Shown piece by piece: positions 35,944 through 45,057 of a DNA stretch of 64,000 nucleotides; positions within the stretch are counted from its first letter, which is position 1, and each line of letters opens with the position of its first letter. The DNA is from Fluviispira vulneris (lineage in GTDB: Bacteria; Bdellovibrionota_B; Oligoflexia; Silvanigrellales; Silvanigrellaceae). The DNA lies in contig NZ_JACRSE010000001.1 of the NCBI RefSeq assembly GCF_014281055.1, positions 186,001 to 250,000 of the forward strand, given 5' to 3'. The notes below the pieces were generated by a model. It was not told the origin of the DNA, did no database searches, and saw nothing but the letters and a program-made list of their open reading frames with translations. The translations under genes and the position numbers were made by a program.

Positions 35944-37146
35944 TTATTCAGCTCTGTGTATTATATGCTCTATGCTTTTCAGTGCGCGACTGAATTTTTC
36001 ACTTGCGCAGCCAAGTCCGAGACGAAATCCGAATCCTTTATTTATTGAAGAAAGCTTAATACCGTTATATTCAAACTCATTTTGAAAAGAAAAGCGTCCA
36101 AATTCCATGCTGGATAGTGGTAAAATAAATACACCACCATCTATTATTTTTTTTATTAGTTTATCAGCTTCCTCTTGACTATGTACGTTTTTAAATCCCA
36201 ATGCAGTTACAAGTCCACCCACTGGAGTGGCACCATAAACCGTTTGTGAAATAGCCAAATAATCTTTTAAAATTTGTTTATTTTTTATCCACTCTTCTTT
36301 TACAGTTTTAAATAAATAACTTTCTTTATTTTTTAATACTTCATAAGAAATCCATTCTGTAATTGGATTGACCGTATGGGTTGTGTAATTCTTCTCATTT
36401 TGCATAATGTCTAATACTTTTTTATTGCCCACACACCAGCCAATGCGTAAGCCAGGGACGCCAAAACATTTAATAAAAGAACCCGTGATAAATACATTTT
36501 CACTTGTATCAAAAAGAGTTTCCCCTAAAGTTTCTGATTCGGATGATAAAAAGCGATAATGTTCATCTCCAATTATATTACAAGTAATTTCCTTAGCTAA
36601 TTTTTTGAGTTCGAGTAAAAAAGTTTTTTCTAAAACCAAGCCTGATGGGTTGTGAGGATTATTTATAAGTAAACAATCTGGATTATTTTCTTTTATTATT
36701 TTTTTCCATTCATAAATATCTGCAAATGGTTTTCCATGTTCAGAGAAACGAATTGGCAACGGAATGATTTGTGCGCCAAGAGCACTTGGAATTTCATAAA
36801 GTAATTGAAATGCTGGAAGTGGTAATGCTATTTTTTTAGGCAATAGATAACGAAACAATAAAAAAAGTGCTTCACTCGTACCAGTTGTAATTAAAACATT
36901 GTCTATTTGAGCGCCAGGATGCATATCAGCAACTAATTTGCGCAAGTCCTCTCTGCCACGATTGGGGCTGTCGTTTAAGACAGTGCCTAAAAAAATCTCA
37001 GAAGATTTTTCTTCTGATACACCTGAACCTAAGAGCAAATCCTTGACAGAGCGAGGTGAACCACCTGATTCTCCAAGATTAAATGGCGCATTAAACCGAT
37101 ATGTTTCAAGCCAATCCTCCATTATAAAGGTTTTTAGAGCTTTCAT
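35944..37146 (-). CDS. Pyridoxal-phosphate aminotransferase, class I/II fold
   Basis: Fold-type I PLP enzyme of about 400 residues. The PLP Lys sits in GSFIKCFGVPGLRIGWCVG, the aminotransferase class I signature. NNPHNPSGLV and NIIGDEHYRFL provide the cofactor-contacting Asn, Asp and Tyr-type positions, and GFGFRLGLG near the end provides the carboxylate Arg. The N-terminus MEDWLETYRFNAPFNLGESG recalls capreomycidine-synthase-like aminotransferases, but that is a weak resemblance and no biosynthetic cluster surrounds it. Start choice: GGAG is 7 bases before ATG 37146; the frame opens 11 codons earlier without a ribosome site. Substrate unknown. Confidence 0.85.
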   Translation of the reverse strand: MKALKTFIMEDWLETYRFNAPFNLGESGGSPRSVKDLLLGSGVSEEKSSEIFLGTVLNDSPNRGREDLRKLVADMHPGAQIDNVLITTGTSEALFLLFRYLLPKKIALPLPAFQLLYEIPSALGAQIIPLPIRFSEHGKPFADIYEWKKIIKENNPDCLLINNPHNPSGLVLEKTFLLELKKLAKEITCNIIGDEHYRFLSSESETLGETLFDTSENVFITGSFIKCFGVPGLRIGWCVGNKKVLDIMQNEKNYTTHTVNPITEWISYEVLKNKESYLFKTVKEEWIKNKQILKDYLAISQTVYGATPVGGLVTALGFKNVHSQEEADKLIKKIIDGGVFILPLSSMEFGRFSFQNEFEYNGIKLSSINKGFGFRLGLGCASEKFSRALKSIEHIIHRAE

Positions 37147-37232
37147 TTTTTTCTCCAGCTTCTTGACGTATTTATGCAAAAAGCCCCATGATATCTATGT
37201 GATTGTTTTTAGTATGAAGGGGTTAAGCACAC

Positions 37233-37925
37233 GTGTTTTATTTAAAAATTTTACCATTTCTTTCCAAATTAATAAAATCCCATTTTAAGGGATTTATAAT
37301 TATCTTTTTTTTATTTAATTGTATAGCTTGTAATTCTATAGATTTAAAAGATCAAGACTCAAGCAATTCTACATATTCCGTGCCCCCCCTTGAAGACAAA
37401 AAATATGGTTCCATTTTAGCAAAATGGTATCGGGAAAATTCAATTTATAGAGATTTAGAGATGCTCTTTAAATCTTCCGCCACGTTGATGTCTCCCGAAA
37501 TGAAAGAAGCTTATGAAAAAAGATTAATAGAGACACAAGGTGTCGGAGTAAAAATCGATAAAAATATTATGGGTGATGCAACTTCATTCGTAATAGTGGT
37601 TAACCATTTTATTAAAACTAAGGCTTTATTAGAATTATATGATAATAAGTTATGGAACTTACAACTTTTTATAGATGGAAAATCTTACTCACCTGAAAGC
37701 GTGATACCTTACAAAAATAAAGATATATTATCCTCGTATTTTCCTGATAACTCTCACTGGAGTCGATTTTATGTAGTAATTTTTAAACTTCCTTCACATG
37801 TGATTGATGAGATTTCTGCAGAACAAAATGTTGGGAAAAGGAATTTGCCTCAAAACGGAGATAGAACTATTGTCTTCACAATGAATTCAGGGGAAGTACA
37901 AATCAAATTCTCTTGGAATCGTTAA
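37233..37925 (+). CDS. Putative lipoprotein, function unknown
   Basis: No family recognised. The 230-residue product has a basic start and a hydrophobic segment (GFIIIFFLFNCIACNS). The second Cys of CIAC is a possible lipidation site, though the -3 Cys is not canonical. The mature part is soluble-looking, with alternating strands (TSFVIVVNHFIKTKALLELY; WNLQLFIDGKSYSP; WSRFYVVIFKLPSHVI) and ends in an immunoglobulin-like strand (GEVQIKFSWNR). The only usable start is GTG 37233, with AAGGGG about 11 bases upstream. It precedes the SCP2-like gene by about 28 bases, so it may head a three-gene unit. Confidence 0.6.
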   Translation: MFYLKILPFLSKLIKSHFKGFIIIFFLFNCIACNSIDLKDQDSSNSTYSVPPLEDKKYGSILAKWYRENSIYRDLEMLFKSSATLMSPEMKEAYEKRLIETQGVGVKIDKNIMGDATSFVIVVNHFIKTKALLELYDNKLWNLQLFIDGKSYSPESVIPYKNKDILSSYFPDNSHWSRFYVVIFKLPSHVIDEISAEQNVGKRNLPQNGDRTIVFTMNSGEVQIKFSWNR

Positions 37926-37953
37926 AAAATAGTTTTATTGGAAGGAATATATT

Positions 37954-38439
37954 TTGGGATTATTACAGAATTTTGAATCTGAAGCAAATCATCTGACAGA
38001 AGAGCAACGTCTTTGGAAAATTGCAGATGGATTTCGTTTTTGGGTGTGTTCTGAACTCAGAAATCTTGAGTTTTCAGAGCGCATATCACTCAGAGGGGAT
38101 TATCTATTTGTTGTTGATAATAAACCTCGATTTATCGTCATGATAGATGAAATCGGTTCTTGGTCCGTTGCATTGACCAACGACGACAAACATGTACGTT
38201 TTACTGTCGACGAAAATTGCCCTTGGCCAGTAGATCTTTCACAAATTAATAACGTCATTATGGGATCATCCCGTTCAACAATATATACGGATTCTTTAAC
38301 ATTGCATAAATTATTAATAGGAACTTTGAAGGCGCGTATTGCTTTTGTAACTGGTAAAGTTACAATCACGGGTGATCTTGCAGCATTTTTAAAAATGGTA
38401 TCTTTATTAAAACGCAATGGAGTTAAGCCTGGAGTATGA
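37954..38439 (+). CDS. SCP2 sterol-binding-like domain protein
   Basis: Small soluble protein of 161 residues. The C-terminal part (LLIGTLKARIAFVTGKVTIT, then GDLAAFLKMVSLLKRNG) matches the lipid-binding SCP2 fold, in which the last helix closes a hydrophobic tunnel. The start is TTG 37954 with GAAGGA about 7 bases upstream. The stop overlaps the following dehydrogenase start by 4 bases (ATGA), so the two are translationally coupled. A lipid-carrier partner for that dehydrogenase is a reasonable inference, but the lipid is unknown. Confidence 0.7.
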   Translation: MGLLQNFESEANHLTEEQRLWKIADGFRFWVCSELRNLEFSERISLRGDYLFVVDNKPRFIVMIDEIGSWSVALTNDDKHVRFTVDENCPWPVDLSQINNVIMGSSRSTIYTDSLTLHKLLIGTLKARIAFVTGKVTITGDLAAFLKMVSLLKRNGVKPGV

Positions 38440-39248
38440 AAAATCTCGAAATCAATAGCGTTGGCAATGCAGGAAATGTGCTTATTACGGGCGCATCGAG
38501 TGGCATTGGCCTTGAATTTGCTCATATTTTTGCAAAGGAAAATTATAATCTTCTTTTAATTGCGCGGAGTGAAGATAAACTTCAGCACTTAGCCAATGAA
38601 TTAAGCGAAAAATATAAAATTAGTTGTAAAATAATTGCCTGTGATCTTGCAAAAATAGGAGCTGCTCAAGAAATTTACAAACGAACAAAAACTTTAGGAA
38701 TTAAAGTAGATATTCTTGTAAATAATGCTGGATTTGGGGCACATGGTTTTTTTAAAAATATTGAGTTAAAAACTGAATCTGATATGATTCAAGTAAATAT
38801 TACAAGTTTGACAGAATTGACAAAGCTTTTTTTGACGCCAATGCTCGAAAAAGGTTCAGGGAAAATATTAAATGTCGCTTCGACGGCCGCTTATCAACCC
38901 GGACCTCTTATGGCTGTTTATTATGCTACAAAAGCTTATGTTCTGTCATTTTCAGAAGCATTAGCCAATGAATTAGCTGGTACGGGAGTCTCAGTCACTG
39001 TGCTCTGCCCTGGGCCTACTCAATCTGGGTTTCAGGCAGCAGCAAAGATGGGTAATGATTTAAAATTATTCCATTCGACCATGACAGCCGACTCTTCGAC
39101 CGTGGCATATGCAGGTTATAAAGGACTTCTGTCTTCTCAACGTGTTGTAATCCCAGGTATAAGTAATAAGATTGGGACGTTTTCTGCTAAGCTCCTGCCG
39201 AGAAGTTTTGCAGCTTCAGTTGCCCGTTGGTTGCAGGAAAAAAGATAA
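38436..39248 (+). CDS. Short-chain dehydrogenase/reductase (DltE-like)
   Basis: Classical SDR of 270 residues. The NAD(P) site is VLITGASSGIGLEFAH, NNAG is in LVNNAGFGAHGFF, and the catalytic Ser, Tyr and Lys are in NVASTAAYQPGPLMAVYYAT (Ser, then Tyr-x3-Lys in YYATKAY). The basic residue after the Gly motif (LLLIARSEDKL) favours NADP. The C-terminal part (LCPGPTQSGF) is typical. The ATG overlaps the SCP2-like gene stop. Its own stop is 2 bases from the stop of a convergent gene. The substrate is probably a lipid or keto-acyl compound, judged only from the neighbour. Confidence 0.88.
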   Translation: MKNLEINSVGNAGNVLITGASSGIGLEFAHIFAKENYNLLLIARSEDKLQHLANELSEKYKISCKIIACDLAKIGAAQEIYKRTKTLGIKVDILVNNAGFGAHGFFKNIELKTESDMIQVNITSLTELTKLFLTPMLEKGSGKILNVASTAAYQPGPLMAVYYATKAYVLSFSEALANELAGTGVSVTVLCPGPTQSGFQAAAKMGNDLKLFHSTMTADSSTVAYAGYKGLLSSQRVVIPGISNKIGTFSAKLLPRSFAASVARWLQEKR

Positions 39249-39250
39249 AT

Positions 39251-39682
39251 TTATTTACGACTGATTCTTTCTCTTTCTTCTAGGCTCAATTCAAATCTCT
39301 TCCTAGGCAATTTAATATTATGAGCTGGTGCGGTTGGAATTTTATCAATTCCAATAGAATCATGAGAACCATAATCCAAAAGTTCAGATGCATTTTTTGT
39401 TTTCGGAAATGGTGAATCTTCGTCGAAAAAAGTATTTTTCTTTTTGTTATCTATTTTATTTGCTTGTACTGATTTTGGTTTTGCAGTTGCACCTAAATTT
39501 CCAAATATTTCTTGAGTTTTAGCTCTCAGTTCTAGAGTCATTTCGAATAAATCAACAACTCTATGAGTTATTTTTTCGAGACTGTCTTCTGTTAATATGA
39601 GGCCAAAACGGCCTTCAACACCACTCTCTTCAATGATTTCACGGATAGCTTGACTTGTTGCGGTGCGGAATATTTGGCTCAT
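39251..39682 (-). CDS. Conserved-looking small cytoplasmic protein, function unknown
   Basis: I do not recognise the family. The 143-residue product has no signal or membrane segment. Residues 1-75 are helical (SQIFRTATSQAIREIIEESG; LEKITHRVVDLFEMTLELRA) and residues 80-143 are a charged, probably disordered tail rich in Lys, Asp and Pro. Start choice: a textbook AAGGAG stands 5 bases before ATG 39682; the frame is open 44 codons further upstream but lacks a ribosome site. The gene lies opposite mutM and convergent to the SDR gene. Confidence 0.65.
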   Translation of the reverse strand: MSQIFRTATSQAIREIIEESGVEGRFGLILTEDSLEKITHRVVDLFEMTLELRAKTQEIFGNLGATAKPKSVQANKIDNKKKNTFFDEDSPFPKTKNASELLDYGSHDSIGIDKIPTAPAHNIKLPRKRFELSLEERERISRK

Positions 39683-39939
39683 CTGTTCTCCTTTTGTTTG
39701 ATTACTGCTCTTATAAACAGCATATATTTCTTTTGTTTTTAAAAATGGGAAGGCGTCAATCTCTGCCTGTGAAAAATCTTCCTTTGTATGATTTTTAAAA
39801 CACTTTGAAATCAATATGTTGTAACCAATGAAAGAACTTGAAATTCAGTTCTTCTGAGCTTAGTCTTGCCCATTGAATGGGCTTCTTTTCTTGTTTAAAT
39901 TGAGCTCTCATAACATAAAGTTTTTGTGACGGAGATCCT

Positions 39940-40752
39940 ATGCCTGAGCTACCAGAGGTGCAAAATTTTGCTCAATCCATTCATTCCAATTATGTAGGAA
40001 AAAAATTTAAAAATATTGTATTTCATAGAGACAATTTAAGATATCCATTTGAAAAGGAAAAATTAGAGAGAATTTTTGCCAGTGGCAATGAGTTTTTAAA
40101 TTGCTATCGCGAAGGCAAACAAATTATTCTTGAAACATCAAGTGGAGCTGTGAAGGTCAGTTTGGGTATGACAGGCGCATTTAAAGCAGCAAATCAAAGT
40201 GATGTCGAAAAGCATCAACATGTTACTTTAAACTTTAAAAATGGTGAGTCTCTTGCCTTTGTTGACCCAAGAAGATTTGGCTTCTGGAAAATATGTGAAT
40301 CAAATGAGCAGAAAGAAACAAGTTGTGATCCTCTTTTAGAAAAGGATCTTCTTAAGTTATTTTTATCTGAGACTGTCAAAAATAAAAATATTTCTGTTAA
40401 AGATATGCTTATGGATCAAAAATTAATAGGTGGAATTGGTAATATTTATGCACTCGAAGCTCTTTTTCTTGCTGGTATTTTGCCAACGACACGTTGTGTA
40501 GATTTATCGATCTTGAAATGGAAAAGTTTGGCTAAAGAAATTCCAATCATACTTAATCTAGCAATTAATTTAGGTGGCTCTAGTATTTCAACTTATCGAT
40601 CATTTAAAGGTGACAAAGGTTCATTTCAAAATCTACATAAAGTTTATGGAAGAGAAAATGAAAAATGTTTAAAGAGTGGGTGTCAAGGATATATAAAAAG
40701 AATTGCTCAAAGTGGGCGCAGTTCTTGGTTTTGTCCTGTTTGCCAATTTTAA
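39940..40752 (+). CDS. mutM: Formamidopyrimidine-DNA glycosylase
   Basis: Bifunctional DNA glycosylase/AP lyase that removes 8-oxoguanine; 270 residues, the family norm. It starts PELPEVQ, so the catalytic N-terminal Pro and Glu are present after Met removal. REGKQIILE holds the conserved Lys of the first domain. KDMLMDQKLIGGIGNIYALE is the helix-two-turn-helix. The C-terminal zinc finger has four Cys (CLKSGC and CPVC), with the strand RIAQSGRSSWFC between them. It is followed by the ManA-like cupin gene after 12 bases, probably an operon. Nei is less likely because the Fpg-type PELPEV start and finger are complete. Confidence 0.95.
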   Translation: MPELPEVQNFAQSIHSNYVGKKFKNIVFHRDNLRYPFEKEKLERIFASGNEFLNCYREGKQIILETSSGAVKVSLGMTGAFKAANQSDVEKHQHVTLNFKNGESLAFVDPRRFGFWKICESNEQKETSCDPLLEKDLLKLFLSETVKNKNISVKDMLMDQKLIGGIGNIYALEALFLAGILPTTRCVDLSILKWKSLAKEIPIILNLAINLGGSSISTYRSFKGDKGSFQNLHKVYGRENEKCLKSGCQGYIKRIAQSGRSSWFCPVCQF

Positions 40753-40764
40753 AGTAAGGATTAT

Positions 40765-42255
40765 ATGAATTACGAATCACCCTTAATAAATATGGAATAT
40801 GCTGTTCTTTATTCTGATTTAAGTACAGATCCAGAAAGAACGGCTCAAAATGTTCTTAACTATTTAAATAAGCAAATTAATGTAAAAAATTTAAAACAAT
40901 TTTATTGTGTTGTTCCTTTTAATCTCGAGCAACCATGGCAAAATAATTCTATATCTTTGATTATTATATATTCGCTTGTAAATTATAAAGATCAGCTAAC
41001 AATCGAATCATTTATTGTCAAAGAATTATCACCGACTTTTTTTATAAAAGATCTTCATTCACATAAAAATTATGAGTTTGAGTGTGGGGAGGATTTTTTC
41101 AAGAATACCATAACCGTAAATTGTGATTCATTATTGTTTGATGAAATTACAATTACTCAAAAAAATAATGCTATTTTTAAAATTAATGAACCATTTATCT
41201 TTGAACCAGTCTCAATCCAAAAACCTTGGGGACAAGAAATATGGTTTACTGGGGTTGAAAAAAGAGGTGTTTCTTGTATCCGACCTTTCGCAAATCGGGA
41301 TGAAAGTCTGCCTTTACCTTGGGTTTTTTCTGCTATGCCTCAAACTCTACAAGGGACAAGATTTGCAGGGAAAAACTTGACTCTGGTGAAAATACTTGAC
41401 CCTCTGCCAGATGAAGTTTTTGGTGATCTTTATTTTGAATTGCATGAGGAGAAAAATGAAGTTTATGTTGTCACAGAAATTTCTGCGGAAAGTGGTCGGA
41501 TAAAATTGGGGGCTAACCCTGATAAACTTAAAATGTTTAAGGATACTAAAGATTATAAAGAATTATTTTTGAACAGTGTTAAAAAATATGAAGCAATTCG
41601 ACGGGATATAGATGCAATTTTCGATGATTTTCGTAAAGATGAAGGTATTGAATTGAATTTACCAATATCTGCCGATAAAATAAAATCTTGGCAAGAGAGA
41701 ATTCCAAAAGATATGCTTGATATAGAAAGAAAACTTCGTCAGGAAATGGATTCTTTTGTTGGATATCTAAATTTAAATATCGGTGATGTTGTCTGTGTGC
41801 CAACTTATCTTCCGCATGCCTTACAACATGGTGTCAAAGTAATTGAGTTTCAAACACCAACCTATGAACGTAAAATTATAAGTTTTGCGCAAAAGGTTTT
41901 AACTCAATCAACATGGGATACTGTAGAGGCCATTTCAATTATGAATGTCCTTCCTCCTGTGTGCTCTGAACTTAGAGTCATTGATAATAATGATAAATTT
42001 TTAGAAGAAATTGTTTGTTCATTTAATGAATTTGACTCAACAAGAGTGACTGTAAAACAGGATTGTGTCTATCATTTTTTACAGAACGACGATTATAAAA
42101 TATTGTTTTTGCTAAAAGGACAAATTAAACTTATAAACGAAATTTCAGAAGAATTTTCCTGTGAAGTTGGTCAATGCCTATACCTTTCAGCAGGCAAAAA
42201 CTTTAAAGTGAAGCTCAGTAAAGACTCAGTTTTTTTAGTGTGTTACCCAAAATAA
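40765..42255 (+). CDS. Mannose-6-phosphate-isomerase-like cupin protein
   Basis: The 496-residue protein has an N-terminal part (about residues 1-135) that I do not recognise, followed by a class I phosphomannose-isomerase-like part: SIQKPWGQEIWFTGVEKRG, then LYFELHEEKNEVYVVTEISA (His/Glu pair like the zinc ligands), and GDVVCVPTYLPHALQHGVKV with the cupin His, then EFQTPTYER. A C-terminal small beta domain ends the chain (EISEEFSCEVGQCLYLS). The residue sets fit a metal-dependent sugar-phosphate isomerase, but the N-terminal extension and the unusual cupin loop leave the substrate open. It follows mutM by 12 bases. No other mannose-metabolism gene is adjacent. Confidence 0.7.
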   Translation: MNYESPLINMEYAVLYSDLSTDPERTAQNVLNYLNKQINVKNLKQFYCVVPFNLEQPWQNNSISLIIIYSLVNYKDQLTIESFIVKELSPTFFIKDLHSHKNYEFECGEDFFKNTITVNCDSLLFDEITITQKNNAIFKINEPFIFEPVSIQKPWGQEIWFTGVEKRGVSCIRPFANRDESLPLPWVFSAMPQTLQGTRFAGKNLTLVKILDPLPDEVFGDLYFELHEEKNEVYVVTEISAESGRIKLGANPDKLKMFKDTKDYKELFLNSVKKYEAIRRDIDAIFDDFRKDEGIELNLPISADKIKSWQERIPKDMLDIERKLRQEMDSFVGYLNLNIGDVVCVPTYLPHALQHGVKVIEFQTPTYERKIISFAQKVLTQSTWDTVEAISIMNVLPPVCSELRVIDNNDKFLEEIVCSFNEFDSTRVTVKQDCVYHFLQNDDYKILFLLKGQIKLINEISEEFSCEVGQCLYLSAGKNFKVKLSKDSVFLVCYPK

Positions 42256-42371
42256 ATGCCTCCTAAGCGCAAATTTTAAGTTCCCATATAAAACTCCGAT
42301 ACCTGCCTGAACCGTATTCAAGGGAAATTGAATATGTTCTGTCCAAATGTGCTTGAGTTTGGGGAAGTTGC

Positions 42372-44441
42372 ATGAAATTGGCTCCAAAAATAATAATACT
42401 TTTACTTGCCGTTACGTTCGGGGTTATGACAATTTATAGTATTATTCAAATTAAAAATATGGAGCAAGAACTTATAAAAGATGCAAAAGAAAATCATTCT
42501 CTAATGCTCTCAAATTCTCTGGGGTTTTTATCCAAATCTCTGTGGGAATTGGATAAAGATATATCTATTCGAGGTATGAAGCCATTATTTGAAACAGGTA
42601 CAGTAAAAAACATATTAATCTTCGATTACACTGGGAGTTTATTTAATGGACTCTATAGAAATAATAATGATATTGAAGTAATTGATGCACAAAATATTCA
42701 AAAAATATATAACATGGATATTTCTAAAATAAATTCAAAAAAAATGCCTTTCACTATTATCCCTTCTAAACTTCTATTTAAACCTGAAAAGTTAACAGAC
42801 ACGACCTACGAAATTACAGGATCTTTATGGTGGAAAGAAACAGAGTTTTCAGAACCCCGATTTTTGGGTCTAGCCATCATGCATTTTTCGACAGAATTTA
42901 TTGCTTTGAGATTGAACGAACAAAAGATAGGTTTTGTTTATTTAACGGTTGGTTTATGTGTCTCTATTATTTTATTAACTTATGCTTATCTAGAAATTGA
43001 AATTATCACTCCTATTCGAAAGCTTATGATAGCCAGTTTAAACGTAGCATCCGGAGTTTTTACAAAGATTAAAACAACAAAAGGAAAAGATGAGATTAAT
43101 AAATTAACAGAAAATTTTAATTATATGATTGTTAAAATTGAAAATAGTTTGAGTTTAATCAGAGGACTCTCTGAAGCATCTCAAGAAATTGTAAAATGTA
43201 AAGATTTACAAGAAATATCGGAAGTATATAGCAATTATTGTCAAAAGTTAATTCTCGCTAAGAAAGTGAGTGTGTGGCTCGACACAAGCAATGCATTATC
43301 CAACGCTGCTCGCGGAATGAGACGACTTTCTGATGACAAAGAGCTTGAACAAAATGATCCTATCCTAAAACTTATTCTTACATCTGTTGAAGAGTTTCAT
43401 GATAAATTTGATAATATTAAAAACGAAGAAAAAAATAATAAAATTGTCATTCCTCTTTTAAATTCAAAAGGTGTCATGCTTGGACTCATTGAAATTGAAT
43501 TTTCGTTGTCTGAATTCAAATATGGGGAAGAAGAAAATAGAATTGTAAAAGGGTTAGGTGTTTCTTTATCAACAGCGATTGAAAACTACTGGCATGTGTT
43601 AAAAGAAAAAGAAAGAGCGAATATTGAAAGAGACTTTGAACTTGCGAGTGCTGTGCAAGATTCAATTTTATCGAATGAAATTCCAGATTCACTTCATTTT
43701 GACTTTTCAACATTTTATAAGACAGCCAGTCAATGTGGTGGAGATTGGTATGGAGTTTATGAAGTTGCGCCTGATAAAATTCTCGTTTTATTTGGCGATG
43801 TCACAGGTCATGGAACACCGGCAGCTCTGATCACTGCTGTCACTCGCGGGGCTGCTGATATAATAAAACAGTTTATACTATCGGGTAGCATGAAAGTGGA
43901 TGAGAAATTACCTGGACATGTGCTCGAATTTATCAATGAGTGTATAACAGAGACTGGGAGAAAAACTTATTATATGACTATGGTCTCCGCTTTAATTGAT
44001 TTTAGTGCACAGCAAATAATAGCAGCATCGGCGGGGCATACTCCTCCAGCTTTGATTACGTTGAATTCAGGACAACCAGAAGTCAAATACATTTATCCTA
44101 AACTCGGCTCAAGGCTTGGCTATGAAAAGGGAGCGAAATATGAGACACAGGCTTTTCCATTTCTTCCAGGCGAACAGATTATTTTTTATACGGATGGAAT
44201 CATAGAAGGAGAAAATTCATCTGCAAAAGAATATGGAATGAAAAAATTTAAACAGTCGATGAAAAATCATTGTGCGAATAAGCCTGATTTATTTATCAAA
44301 AGTATCATTCATGATGCTTATTTATTTTTTGAAGGTATTCCACAAAAAGATGATATTGCTCTAATGATTATTAGGTTTTTAACTGAACAAGAAAAAGAGT
44401 TGAAAAAAGAAGCGCAGAATCCAAAAATGAGAGCCGCATAA
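42372..44441 (+). CDS. Membrane sensor PP2C-type serine phosphatase (SpoIIE/RsbU family)
   Basis: Signal protein of 689 residues. An N-terminal helix and a second helix near residues 190-210 bracket a periplasmic sensor (SIRGMKPLFETGTVKNILIF). HAMP follows (ITPIRKLMIASLNVASG), then a GAF-like domain (about 260-405), then a PP2C/SpoIIE phosphatase: QCGGDWYGVYEV, LFGDVTGHGTPAALI (metal-binding Asp), FYTDGIIEG. Such proteins dephosphorylate anti-anti-sigma factors. No STAS or anti-sigma partner is encoded beside it, so the target is distant. The last residues (EKELKKEAQNPKMRAA) are charged. A 616-base gene-free interval follows. Confidence 0.88.
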   Translation: MKLAPKIIILLLAVTFGVMTIYSIIQIKNMEQELIKDAKENHSLMLSNSLGFLSKSLWELDKDISIRGMKPLFETGTVKNILIFDYTGSLFNGLYRNNNDIEVIDAQNIQKIYNMDISKINSKKMPFTIIPSKLLFKPEKLTDTTYEITGSLWWKETEFSEPRFLGLAIMHFSTEFIALRLNEQKIGFVYLTVGLCVSIILLTYAYLEIEIITPIRKLMIASLNVASGVFTKIKTTKGKDEINKLTENFNYMIVKIENSLSLIRGLSEASQEIVKCKDLQEISEVYSNYCQKLILAKKVSVWLDTSNALSNAARGMRRLSDDKELEQNDPILKLILTSVEEFHDKFDNIKNEEKNNKIVIPLLNSKGVMLGLIEIEFSLSEFKYGEEENRIVKGLGVSLSTAIENYWHVLKEKERANIERDFELASAVQDSILSNEIPDSLHFDFSTFYKTASQCGGDWYGVYEVAPDKILVLFGDVTGHGTPAALITAVTRGAADIIKQFILSGSMKVDEKLPGHVLEFINECITETGRKTYYMTMVSALIDFSAQQIIAASAGHTPPALITLNSGQPEVKYIYPKLGSRLGYEKGAKYETQAFPFLPGEQIIFYTDGIIEGENSSAKEYGMKKFKQSMKNHCANKPDLFIKSIIHDAYLFFEGIPQKDDIALMIIRFLTEQEKELKKEAQNPKMRAA

Positions 44442-45057
44442 CAAAATTTTGTCGCTCGCTCTGTCTGAAATCAAGACAATTATATATTAAAAATATTTTT
44501 TAATTGCTGCCTTAAAAAGATAAAGGCTATATAAGATTTAATATCGCATAAAAAATCAATGTGATCAAATTTTTATTATGAAATTACCAAATGTCTTTTT
44601 TTTTTACAGAAGTAGCAAAGCTTGTTCATATAAATATGAGAGGGCATATTAATTGCAAGATTTATGAGCTTCTCTTATCAATTAATACACCTACCTAGCA
44701 TTGTCTCTCTCGCATTTTCTCACCTTTTTTTATCAATCAATCCTGCCAAAAAAAGAAGCTCATATGATTTTTAGCATCAGTGAGTCATTTATTATTAGCA
44801 AAATTTTTAATTCTCATCAAGAATAATTTATATTTTTTATATGGTTTATACTTTCAATTTATAGAAAAATTAATTGGTAATCATGAATAATAAACCTTTA
44901 AAATGTTCAAAAAGATATAATATCTATATTTTATAACCCCAATCTAGATACTATATTCGCCTTTAGACTGGACACATAGAAATGCATACTGTTAAAAATG
45001 TGGATGGATAGACTCAAGATGAGTTTACTTTTAATTCAAATCGAAAAAGGTAAAAAA
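44442..45057. other. Gene-free AT-rich interval of 616 bases
   Basis: No convincing ORF, tRNA or riboswitch is seen. It holds a 10-base inverted repeat, ATGAGCTTCT at 44664-44673 and AGAAGCTCAT at 44754-44763, separated by 80 bases, and two related direct motifs TATCAATTAATA and TATCAATCAAT within that interval. There is no lysine-riboswitch signature in front of lysA. A small RNA or operator cannot be excluded. Confidence 0.5.
44664..44763. repeat. 10-bp inverted repeat (80-bp spacing)
   Basis: Perfect arms ATGAGCTTCT (44664-44673) and AGAAGCTCAT (44754-44763), about 300 bases upstream of lysA. The interior is pyrimidine-rich. It could be a regulator site or the ends of a small structured RNA; nothing more can be said. 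Confidence 0.45.

Noticed and set aside
39683-39814. 44-codon N-terminal extension of the small protein opposite mutM
   Set aside because: ATG 39682 has AAGGAG at ideal spacing; the upstream frame has none.
44442-45057. Lysine riboswitch in front of lysA
   Set aside because: No conserved L-box helices or GAGGUAGAGG-type core were found; the interval is A/T-rich with few G-C pairs.
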